A stretch of DNA of 64,000 nucleotides from Ardenticatenaceae bacterium (GTDB lineage Bacteria; Chloroflexota; Anaerolineae; Promineifilales; Promineifilaceae). The position numbers were made by a program, and so were the translations under genes. The notes under the pieces were generated by a model, which worked only from the letters and a program-made list of their open reading frames with translations, did not search any database and was not told the DNA's origin. The stretch spans positions 13,441 through 77,440 of the forward strand of contig JACKBR010000023.1 in the NCBI GenBank assembly GCA_020634495.1, written 5' to 3'. Below are positions 8,954-16,023 of this stretch, piece by piece. The stretch's first letter is position 1, and each line of letters opens with the position of its first letter.

Positions 8954-9403
8954 ATGAATTTTGAAACAATTTTTTCGCTGAGCAGCTTGTTGGTGATGCC
9001 GTTCTGGCTGCTGCTTATTTTCTTGCCGCGCTGGCGGGTGACGGAGCGGCTGGTAGCGGGGCCTTGGCTGGCGGTTCCGGCGGCGCTTTTGTATGTGGCG
9101 CTGGTGCTGCCCCACTTTGGAGAGATTTTTGCGGCCGTTCTCAATCCAACCTTAGCTGGCGTCACCGAATTATTGGGCGACCCGGCTGGGGCAACGATTG
9201 GGTGGGCGCACTTTTTGGCCTTTGATTTGTTTGTGGGGCGCTGGGTTTATTTAGACGGCCGTGCCAACAATATCTCTGCCTGGTTCATCTCGCCTATCTT
9301 GTTTTTTGTGTTGATGCTGGGGCCGCTCGGCTTTTTACTATATTTGGTGGTGCGGGTAGCCGTTTCTCGCCAATTTTCGGCAGACGGCCGTTCTGCTTTA
9401 TAA
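8954..9403 (+). CDS. ABA4-like family membrane protein (DUF4281)
   Basis: A 149-residue protein with about four membrane helices. The conserved stretch GWAHFLAFDLFVGRWVYLDG matches the ABA4-like (DUF4281) family, whose plant member acts in neoxanthin synthesis; the bacterial role is unknown. The start at 8954 has a strong Shine-Dalgarno (AAAGGAGAA at 8938-8946) directly after the previous stop. The ORF could begin at 8930, overlapping the previous gene, but the SD decides against that. Confidence 0.8.
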   Translation: MNFETIFSLSSLLVMPFWLLLIFLPRWRVTERLVAGPWLAVPAALLYVALVLPHFGEIFAAVLNPTLAGVTELLGDPAGATIGWAHFLAFDLFVGRWVYLDGRANNISAWFISPILFFVLMLGPLGFLLYLVVRVAVSRQFSADGRSAL

Positions 9404-9410
9404 TCGACCC

Positions 9411-10622
9411 ATGTTGAATCCCATCCGCCACCGCTCAAACTACAGCTTTTGGCTGCTGAATGCGGCCGCTTACCTGACCTGGTTGGGGATTTTAATTGCC
9501 GCGCTGCCAGAGATTGAGGCCTTACCTGGTCGAACGATGGTTCTGGTCTTGTTTGGCCTCTTTTTTGTGGGGCTGAGTGTGTATGCGTTTCTGGAAGAAC
9601 GGCCGTTGCAGGTACACCTCTACTTGCTCTTTCAGCTAATCATTGCCGTGGCAATCTCCATGCAGGTGCCCGAACGGGCCGCTTCTGGCATTTCTACCTT
9701 CCTCTTTATTTTGAGTGCGCAGGCAATGCTGTTTCTCCCGCTAATTCCTGGGTTAATCTGGATAGTGGTGTTTATTGCCGCAACGTGGGCGGCTGCCTTC
9801 TTTGCCTTTGACGCGATCCATGCCAACGATTTTGTAGCGATTTTAGGCGGCTATCTCTTTTTTGGCACCTTTGGCGCAGGGCTGCGCCAGGCGAATGAAG
9901 CGCGGAAGCACAGCCAACGGCTTTTGGCAGAATTGCAAGAAGCCCATGAGCAGCTGCGGGCCTTCACCAGCCAGGCCCAGCAGCTGGCCGTGGCTGAGGA
10001 GCGGAACCGGCTGGCGCGGGAAATGCACGATGCTTTAGGCCATCGCCTGACGGTGGCGGTGGTGCAGTTGGAGGGCGCTCAGCGGCTCATTCCCACCGCC
10101 CCGGAGCGGTCTGCCAGCATGATTGAGGCGATGCGGGGGCAGCTCAAGGAGGCGCTGGCCGAGCTGCGGCAGACGGTCTCAGCGCTGCGTTCGCCTGTGG
10201 GTGCGTCGGCAATAAATGGCTCCTTGGAAACGGCCGTTGCCCATTTGGTGCAAACTTTTCAGGAGGCCACTGGGCTAACCGTAAACCTGACCATCCCAGA
10301 AGAGCTGCCGCTTTTGCCCGAATCTCATCATCTGGCCCTGTATCGTGCCGCGCAAGAATCGTTGACCAATGTGCAGCGCCACGCCAAGGCACAGCAGGCC
10401 TGGCTGGTAATCGGGGCAGACGACGACCACATTACCCTCACGGTTTCTGATGACGGGCAGGGATTTGGGGATGAAGGGGCAGACGGCCGTTTTGGCCTGA
10501 TTGGGTTGCGCGAACGAGCCAAAAAGCTGGGTGGATCGCTAACGTTGACTGCGGCTAAGGAAGGCGGCGCCCAATTGCGTCTGCAACTGCCGGTGCCCGT
10601 TGTGGAGGCCGCCGATGCCTGA
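9411..10622 (+). CDS. NarL-type sensor histidine kinase
   Basis: A 403-residue membrane sensor. About six hydrophobic helices in residues 10-155 form the sensor. A HisKA_3 dimer/phosphoacceptor domain follows, with the H-box REMHDALGHRLT (phosphorylated His near residue 206), and then an HATPase domain with VSDDGQGFGDEG and FGLIGLRERAKKLGG. No extracellular sensing domain is visible; sensing through the membrane bundle is inferred. Its stop overlaps the response-regulator start (10615) by 8 bases, so this is a dedicated pair. Confidence 0.93.
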   Translation: MLNPIRHRSNYSFWLLNAAAYLTWLGILIAALPEIEALPGRTMVLVLFGLFFVGLSVYAFLEERPLQVHLYLLFQLIIAVAISMQVPERAASGISTFLFILSAQAMLFLPLIPGLIWIVVFIAATWAAAFFAFDAIHANDFVAILGGYLFFGTFGAGLRQANEARKHSQRLLAELQEAHEQLRAFTSQAQQLAVAEERNRLAREMHDALGHRLTVAVVQLEGAQRLIPTAPERSASMIEAMRGQLKEALAELRQTVSALRSPVGASAINGSLETAVAHLVQTFQEATGLTVNLTIPEELPLLPESHHLALYRAAQESLTNVQRHAKAQQAWLVIGADDDHITLTVSDDGQGFGDEGADGRFGLIGLRERAKKLGGSLTLTAAKEGGAQLRLQLPVPVVEAADA

Positions 10623-11271
10623 GCCGATTCGCGTGCTGCTGGTGGATGATCAGCGTTTAATGCGGGATGGTTTGCGTACGCTGCTGGAGCTGGAAAGCGA
10701 TTTAGACGTGGTGGGTGAGGCCGCCGATGGCCAGGAAGCGGTGCAGGCGTATGCCGAGAAGAGGCCAGACGTGGTGCTCATGGATATTCGTATGCCGGTT
10801 ATGACTGGTGTGGAAGCCACAGCGCGGCTTTGCCACGATTGGCCAGAGGCCAACATCATCATTTTGACCACTTTTGACGATGACGAATATGTGTTTGAGG
10901 GGATACGCGCCGGGGCCAAAGGGTATTTGTTGAAAGACGTGTCGGGGGATGAGTTGGCAACGGCCGTACGGGCTGTGGCTGGGGGCAGCGCCCTGTTGGG
11001 ATCGTCTGTCGCGCAGCGGGTGCTGGCCCAATTTGCCAGCCTTGGCCCGGCAAAATCGCCCGCCGCACTGCCTGAGCCTTTGTCTGACCGCGAGCTAGAA
11101 ATTTTGCAGCTCATTGCCCAGGGCTTGAGCAATCCCGAAATTGCCGCTCGCCTTTTTTTGGCCGAGGGAACTGTGAAAAATTACGTTTCTAATATTCTGC
11201 AAAAAACCGACACCAGAGATCGCACTCAGGCTGTTTTGAAAGCCCAATCCCTTGGCTTGTTGAACAGCTAA
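10615..11271 (+). CDS. NarL/LuxR-family response regulator
   Basis: A 218-residue regulator with an N-terminal receiver (VDDQRL acidic pair, phosphoacceptor Asp in DVVLMDIRMP, Lys in YLLKDVS) and a C-terminal LuxR helix-turn-helix (LSDRELEILQLIAQGLSNPE, LFLAEGTVKNYVSNIL). I chose MPEPIRVLLVDD at 10615, which overlaps the kinase stop by 8 bases; a frame from 10600 adds five residues. It is the partner of the upstream kinase and probably controls the PadR gene downstream or itself (inference). Confidence 0.94.
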   Translation: MPEPIRVLLVDDQRLMRDGLRTLLELESDLDVVGEAADGQEAVQAYAEKRPDVVLMDIRMPVMTGVEATARLCHDWPEANIIILTTFDDDEYVFEGIRAGAKGYLLKDVSGDELATAVRAVAGGSALLGSSVAQRVLAQFASLGPAKSPAALPEPLSDRELEILQLIAQGLSNPEIAARLFLAEGTVKNYVSNILQKTDTRDRTQAVLKAQSLGLLNS

Positions 11272-11285
11272 ATTTCCCCCCAGGC

Positions 11286-11313
11286 TTGACAGAAAAATAA
11301 TAAGTTCTAAAAT
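11286..11313 (+). promoter_or_regulatory. Sigma-70-type promoter upstream of the PadR-like gene
   Basis: TTGACA at 11286-11291 and TAAAAT at 11308-11313 are separated by 16 bases, in an AT-rich gap just after the response regulator. The -35 is a perfect match and the -10 matches 5 of 6. The predicted start of transcription is about 20 bases before the PadR start at 11344. Confidence 0.55.
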
Positions 11314-11343
11314 ATAGAAGAAATAAGAAGTTTGGATGCGCCA

Positions 11344-11673
11344 ATGACGATTTTAACGCGAACAGAAGAAATCATTTTGCTGGCTGTTCACCGGCTGGAA
11401 AACAATGCCTATGGCGTTACGATTCGCCAGGAGGTAGAAGCGTTGGTGGGCAAGTCATACTCGGTGGGGGCCATTTATGTGCCGCTGGATAGAATGGTGG
11501 AGCGGGGTTGGTTGACGACAAATACGGGGTTGCCAACGGCCGTACGCGGTGGTCGCGCCAAACGATTTTACGAACTCACTCCGGCGGGCAAGCAGGCGTT
11601 GCTGGCCGCCCGGCAGCTCCATGAGCAGCTGTGGTCTGGGATTAACGATTTGGGCCTGGAAGGTGGCGCATGA
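11344..11673 (+). CDS. PadR family transcriptional regulator
   Basis: A 109-residue winged-helix protein. EEIILLAVHRLENNAYGVTI followed by VGAIYVPLDRMVERGWL and GGRAKRFYELTPAGK is the PadR pattern (recognition helix, wing). I chose the ATG at 11344; a TTG at 11332 would add four residues. PadR proteins usually repress a neighbouring membrane-protein gene; here the next gene overlaps by 4 bases (ATGA), which fits that arrangement. Confidence 0.9.
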   Translation: MTILTRTEEIILLAVHRLENNAYGVTIRQEVEALVGKSYSVGAIYVPLDRMVERGWLTTNTGLPTAVRGGRAKRFYELTPAGKQALLAARQLHEQLWSGINDLGLEGGA

Positions 11674-12233
11674 AACAACTTTTCGTAACGTTGCTGCGCT
11701 GGTTGGGTGCGCCAGAATTTATCATTGGTGATTTTGTTGAGGAATTTGAGCAGGTGGTGGCGGAGAACGGCCGTTTCCGGGCCAATATCTGGTTCGGCCA
11801 GCAGCTCATCCGCTCAATCCCGGCCTTGTGCCAAAGGAGATGGCAGGAATCCATGAAAACGTTAACCAAACGAGACAAGCAATTTTTTGTTTTTGGCAGC
11901 CTGGCGCTGATTCCAGCCCTCATGATTGGCGTCACCGGCAGCCTGCACTCCCTTTTTGGCATCTCGGCTCCCATGAACAATATGTTCGACTTTGTCCGCA
12001 GCACGCCCTTGCTGGCCTGGCTCATTCATCCGGCAGTGATTTTGGGTGGTCTGGTCGTTGCTTTTGTTTTGAACGCATTGCCAGTTTTGCACATCAGCCT
12101 GCACAATCAAGATGAGGCATGGCAGGGCACCATCAGCTTGCGCAAGGGGTATTGGCTGCATCTGATAGTGTTGGGAACGGCCGTGCTGTTCGGCCTCATC
12201 GTTTTCCTCTACTTGCTCGCTGAAAACCTATAA
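11670..12233 (+). CDS. Small membrane protein with permease-prefix-like N-terminus
   Basis: A 187-residue protein. The N-terminal 55 residues (FIIGDFVEEFEQVVAENG, WFGQQLIRSIP) resemble the 'permease prefix' domain that precedes FtsX-like permeases in PadR-linked operons. Instead of a full permease, only three hydrophobic helices follow (about residues 70-90, 115-135, 160-182). It is coupled to the PadR gene by an ATGA overlap. Function unknown; it may be a reduced or accessory membrane partner (inference). Confidence 0.7.
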   Translation: MKQLFVTLLRWLGAPEFIIGDFVEEFEQVVAENGRFRANIWFGQQLIRSIPALCQRRWQESMKTLTKRDKQFFVFGSLALIPALMIGVTGSLHSLFGISAPMNNMFDFVRSTPLLAWLIHPAVILGGLVVAFVLNALPVLHISLHNQDEAWQGTISLRKGYWLHLIVLGTAVLFGLIVFLYLLAENL

Positions 12234-12279
12234 AACACAATTGAGAATTGATTTTGAGAGATGTTTTCAGGATGGACCG

Positions 12280-13464
12280 CTATTTATCACGCGGCAAATA
12301 GAAGCTAAAAGTAGCCCCCTGGCCAACCTGACTTTCCACTTCAACACGGCCGTTTAGCTTCTCAACAATCTTCGCCACAATAGATAAGCCCAGACCATGC
12401 CCTTCAATCCGTGGCGTTTCTAATCGTGTAAATTGTTTAAATAAATTTTGCTGCGCATCCTGGCTTAAACCCTGCCCATTATCTTTAACCCAGAATTTTA
12501 CATAATCACCCTTCAACTCGCTGCCAATTTCTATAATCGGCGGCCTGCCCCCGTATTTAACCGCATTCGTAATGTAGTTGTACCAGACCTCCTCAACCCA
12601 GGGGCCATGCCCCATGGCAGTTGGAAAATGATCGGCCACAATGAGGGTTGTGTCGTACTCTTTTAGTCCAAATTTTAGGCGCTGAATTGCGTTGTTTACA
12701 ATGAATTCCATTGGCAAAGGTCGCGGCACAACATTTTCCTTACGAATACTGGCAAAAACCAGCAGCTCATCGATGATATTGCTCATGCGACGGCCGTTCC
12801 GAGCCAAAGCCGTGATGTACTCATGTTGTTCTGAATCTGACAAGCCCATGTGCGTATCGGCCAGAGCTTCACTGTAACCAATGAGGGAGGCTAACGACCC
12901 TTTCAAATTGTGGGCAACCGTATGGGCAAACGCATCCAGCTCCTCATTTTTCAGCTTTAAGGCCCATTCGGCTTTCTTGCGCTCCGAAATATCGGTCACA
13001 AAAGCTAACCCCAGCGCGCCTACCTCTGTATTTAGAAAACTCAGACTAACCTCAACCGGAAACTCGCTGCCATCTTTCTTCTTGCCCGCCAAATCCATGG
13101 TTTGGCCCATTGGGCGAATGTGGGGTTCTTTGAAAAAATGCTCAATATGCTTGGCATGTTTGGTGAAGTATCGGTCGGGGAGAAAGATATTTAATAAATG
13201 CCCCACTACTTCATTCGACTTATAGCCAAATAGCTCTTCAGCCCGCCTGTTGATCAAGATGATTCTGCCCCCTTGATCACAGATAATGACACCCTCCGCC
13301 AGAGATTCCAGCAAGGTACGCACGGTGACATCTCCCTGGAAAATACCTGCCGCAAAAGCGACCTCCCTTTGCGTATTAAGCTCCTGTTCAAGCTGGATTA
13401 TTTGTTGCCGCATAACGCCCAACTCAGAATCAAGCTGCTGTTTTTTATTTGTTGACTGACTCAT
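12280..13464 (-). CDS. PAS-domain sensor histidine kinase
   Basis: A 394-residue cytoplasmic kinase with no membrane segment. An N-terminal coiled coil (residues 1-40) precedes a PAS domain (LLESLAEGVIICDQGGRIIL, VVGHLLNIFLPDRYF, KKDGSEFPVEVSLS) with a PAC end. A HisKA domain carries AHTVAHNLKGSLASLIGYSE (phospho-His near residue 195), and an HATPase domain has WYNYITNAVKYGG, DNGQGLSQD and GHGLGLSIVAKIVE. It is an orphan, with no response regulator adjacent. PAS/HisKA proteins with this layout resemble phytochrome-like cluster kinases without the chromophore domain. Confidence 0.92.
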   Translation of the reverse strand: MSQSTNKKQQLDSELGVMRQQIIQLEQELNTQREVAFAAGIFQGDVTVRTLLESLAEGVIICDQGGRIILINRRAEELFGYKSNEVVGHLLNIFLPDRYFTKHAKHIEHFFKEPHIRPMGQTMDLAGKKKDGSEFPVEVSLSFLNTEVGALGLAFVTDISERKKAEWALKLKNEELDAFAHTVAHNLKGSLASLIGYSEALADTHMGLSDSEQHEYITALARNGRRMSNIIDELLVFASIRKENVVPRPLPMEFIVNNAIQRLKFGLKEYDTTLIVADHFPTAMGHGPWVEEVWYNYITNAVKYGGRPPIIEIGSELKGDYVKFWVKDNGQGLSQDAQQNLFKQFTRLETPRIEGHGLGLSIVAKIVEKLNGRVEVESQVGQGATFSFYLPRDK

Positions 13465-13572
13465 ATTTACCTCAATACTATTCTCATAACGATGCTTTCA
13501 AGTTCCGCTATTTGCCAGCATACCCGATTATTTAGAAACGTCATAATCTTTTGCCTTTAATCGCAGAGCCTG

Positions 13573-15040
13573 ATGATGGAAATTCAAGCCCGATGGCGTA
13601 TACTTGGCCTACAAAAACCAAAACCAACTGCCAGCAAGCTTATGAATGTCGATACCGCAAAACTACGCCAATTTATCAACGAACATTTCGGCCCGCAGGA
13701 CCTCAACGACCTGCTGTTCGATTACTTCCGTACGGTTCACGAAGATTTGACACCGGGAATGACGAAACGGCGACATATTTCATTGCTGCTTGAACATTGC
13801 GACAGGCAGGGCAAATTCCCAGATTTACTGGCGGCGATTAAACGAGAACGCAGCTTTTTCCAACCTGACGACTACGTGCAGGGTCAAAAAGCCCCCACCG
13901 CTACCCGCCAAACACCAACCCCCATCACCCGCAACCCCCGCCAAATCTTCATCAGCCACGCCCACCAGGATGCCGAAGTAGCCCACCGGTTAGCCCATGA
14001 CCTGGAAGCCCACGGCTACGACATCTGGATTGCCCCCGACAGCATACGCCCCGGTGAAAAGTGGGTCGAAGCCATCAACCGTGGCCTGGAAGAAAGCGGC
14101 ATCTTTGTTCTGCTGCTCTCGCCGGATGCTGTAGCCTCCCGATGGGTGCAACTGGAAACCAACGTAGCCATCACTTACACCCATGAAGATGAAATGGCCC
14201 TTTATCCCCTAATGCTCAATGCGTGTCGCCTGCCAGCCCTTTGGCGAGCTTTTCAGCATATTTCCCTGCGTGGTGGTTACGAGCGTGGTTTTGGGCAGCT
14301 TCTTGTTGCTTTAGAACCCATGAATTCAGAACAGACTTTTTCTGTCAATCCAGCTCTGAAAGAGTTGATAACGGCAGAAGCGATAGGCGCAAAATTGAAC
14401 AGCTTTTATCACAAAAAAAGTGGTAAAGAGTTTGTCCGGGTGCCAGCGGGGGAGTTTTTGTACGGGGATGACAAGAAAAAAGTGTACCTGGACGAATTCT
14501 GGATAGCCAAAACCCCAGTAACTAACGCTGAATACGCTCGTTTCGTTGCCGAAACGAAGGCGAAATTTCCAGGATATTGGAAAAGAAGCTCTCCACCTGC
14601 TAAATTGGCCGACCATCCTGTGGTGAATGTATCCTGGCATGATGCTAAAGCGTATGCTGAGTGGTCAGGTTTGGAACTGCCAACTGAAGAGCAATGGGAA
14701 AAAGCTGCACGTGGCACAGACGGCCGAGAATATCCCTGGGGCAATGAGTGGCGCGAAAATCATTGCAACACACGCGAAAGTGACATTGGCACAACCACAA
14801 CAGTGGGACAATTTTCGCCGCAAGGGGATTCGGTGTACGGTTGTGTGGATATGGCGGGTAATGTGTGGAATGGACGGTCAGCCTATGCTCACCACGTTCT
14901 ACTCGTCGGATGGTGCGCGGCGGGTCGTGGGGCAACAAACGATTAGACGTGGGCGTGACCATTTCCTCGACTACGATCCTGTCGACACGTTTCATGACCT
15001 TGGTTTTCGGCTGGTTGCCCCCATTGCTTCTGGTTCGTGA
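13573..15040 (+). pseudogene. Effector-associated domain / TIR / FGE-sulfatase fusion, frameshifted at the 3' end
   Basis: A likely biological-conflict (defence) protein. Residues about 24-95 resemble an EAD7-type effector-associated / death-like helical domain (LRQFINEHFGPQDLNDLLFD). Residues about 124-255 are a TIR domain (RQIFISHAHQDAEVAHRLAH) with the candidate NADase glutamate in SRWVQLE. Residues about 278 onward are an FGE-sulfatase/SUMF1-type domain (FVRVPAGEFLYGD, FWIAKTPVTNAEYARFV, LPTEEQWEKAARG, YGCVDMAGNVW). The open frame runs to 14946, but the family's end continues in other frames: GNVW-EWT needs one added base near 14869, RGGSWGN is in that second frame, and DTFHDLGFRLVAPIASGS lies in a third, ending at 15040. 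Either sequence error or recent decay. The start at 13573 is uncertain; the EAD itself begins at an ATG at 13642. Confidence 0.8.
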
Positions 15041-15058
15041 TTTATTTTTATGATTTCT

Positions 15059-15083
15059 GGGACGCACCTCTAAGGTGCGTCCC
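15059..15083. terminator. Hairpin terminator between convergent genes
   Basis: A perfect 11-bp stem (GGGACGCACCT / AGGTGCGTCCC) with a 3-base loop, 18 bases after the TIR-fusion stop. It is followed by a weak T-rich run (ACTTGTTGTTTT). It may terminate the TIR gene and, on the other strand, transcripts from the toxin side. Confidence 0.6.
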
Positions 15084-15093
15084 ACTTGTTGTT

Positions 15094-15178
15094 TTAGGAT
15101 TGCATTGCCTCATGTACCCGCTGTGGCGTGAAGGGAATGCGGCAGAGGCGGCTGCCGGTGGCATCGTAGACGGCCGTT
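15094..15178 (-). pseudogene. Remnant of a second xanthine-dehydrogenase 3' end
   Basis: The minus strand encodes TAVYDATGSRLCRIPFTPQR followed by VHEAMQS and a stop. This is nearly identical to the last 27 residues of the disrupted oxidoreductase at 16024-18984 (NAVYDATGTRLRRIPFTPQR, then VHEAMYNS). No upstream part of such a gene is present. The toxin-antitoxin pair lies exactly between this remnant and the full copy, so the pair sits inside a duplicated or inserted-into 3' end. Confidence 0.75.
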
Positions 15179-15187
15179 GGAAGGAAA

Positions 15188-15694
15188 TTAAAAATCCAGC
15201 TCGCTCAGTGAATTTACCGGGGCATAATAGCCATTGGCCATGAGCTTTTTAAGCATCTTTTCTGCATCATCGAATGCAAGCTGTTCTTGCTTGATGAGCC
15301 TGACCAAACTGCCCAGCGTACCAGAAATGGGGATTCCCAGACGTTTTCCTGCGGCTCTTGCGGCTTTGTCATCGGTCAAAAACATCCAATTTCGTTCGTG
15401 TGCAATCGCCAGACAAGAAGCTTCGCCATGATGAAGTTTGCCTAGCTGTTTCCCGTATTGAACTCGCTCTGCCTCAGTTTGCATGGAAGTTAACTTTAAC
15501 CAGCCATCTTCTGCTAGAGGGAATAGTATCCGTTCAATACTTGCGTAAAAAGTGTAGCCTTGCTCCAGACCCGTTTGAATTTCAGTAAACACTTGTTCAG
15601 AGATGTGCAGGGTAGGCCAACACAGGCGCAGCAAGTTTAACGTGCCCAGCGAGGCAAAGTTAGAAATGATGGTGGTGTTGGCAATGACGGACAT
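15188..15694 (-). CDS. PIN-like DUF3368 family toxin
   Basis: A 168-residue PIN-fold protein. An early conserved Thr/Asn pattern (ANTTIISNFASLGTLNLLR), a central HHGEASCLAIA and a late FLTDDKAARAAGKRLGI provide the acidic residues expected in PIN/DUF3368 RNases, though the first Asp of the usual 'DtSvl' is Asn here (ANTT). Its start overlaps the antitoxin stop by one base (TAATG), typical of toxin-antitoxin operons. RNase activity is inferred from the family. Confidence 0.8.
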   Translation of the reverse strand: MSVIANTTIISNFASLGTLNLLRLCWPTLHISEQVFTEIQTGLEQGYTFYASIERILFPLAEDGWLKLTSMQTEAERVQYGKQLGKLHHGEASCLAIAHERNWMFLTDDKAARAAGKRLGIPISGTLGSLVRLIKQEQLAFDDAEKMLKKLMANGYYAPVNSLSELDF

Positions 15695-15990
15695 TATTTT
15701 TCAGAGTGGGTAACGGCCGTTTCAATTTCAGCCATCATTTCCGCAGTTGTTTCTGAACCCAGCCGGGGTTGAATACCACGGCGTAGCAAAATCTCTTTCA
15801 TTCTGTCAAAAGAAATGCCTGCTAAAGAAGCTGCTTTTGCTAACGAGATTTCATCAGTCTGATATTGGTGAACAGCCCAATCTAGCCGCAGTTGCGGCCG
15901 TTCTTGCCACAGCACACGCATCGCCTCAGAAATAGCGCTCTGCTCGTCAGGATACAATCCGGCCTTCACCAGTTCTTGTGGAGTAATCAT
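15694..15990 (-). CDS. UPF0175-type antitoxin / small HTH protein
   Basis: A 98-residue protein matching the UPF0175-like antitoxin pattern: LVKAGLYPDEQSAISEAMRV, then an HTH-like ISLAKAASLAGISFDRMKEI and a polar tail. Transcribed ahead of and coupled to the DUF3368 gene. It probably binds DNA and neutralises the PIN protein (family inference). It begins 33 bases after the oxidoreductase 3' end. Confidence 0.8.
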   Translation of the reverse strand: MITPQELVKAGLYPDEQSAISEAMRVLWQERPQLRLDWAVHQYQTDEISLAKAASLAGISFDRMKEILLRRGIQPRLGSETTAEMMAEIETAVTHSEK

Positions 15991-16023
15991 TGTTCACCTC
16001 GAAAAGCATTATACACAACTTGA

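Noticed and set aside
15059..15083. Hairpin considered as an attachment site or CRISPR repeat
   Set aside because: Single copy, perfect stem-loop directly after a stop codon; a terminator explains it better.
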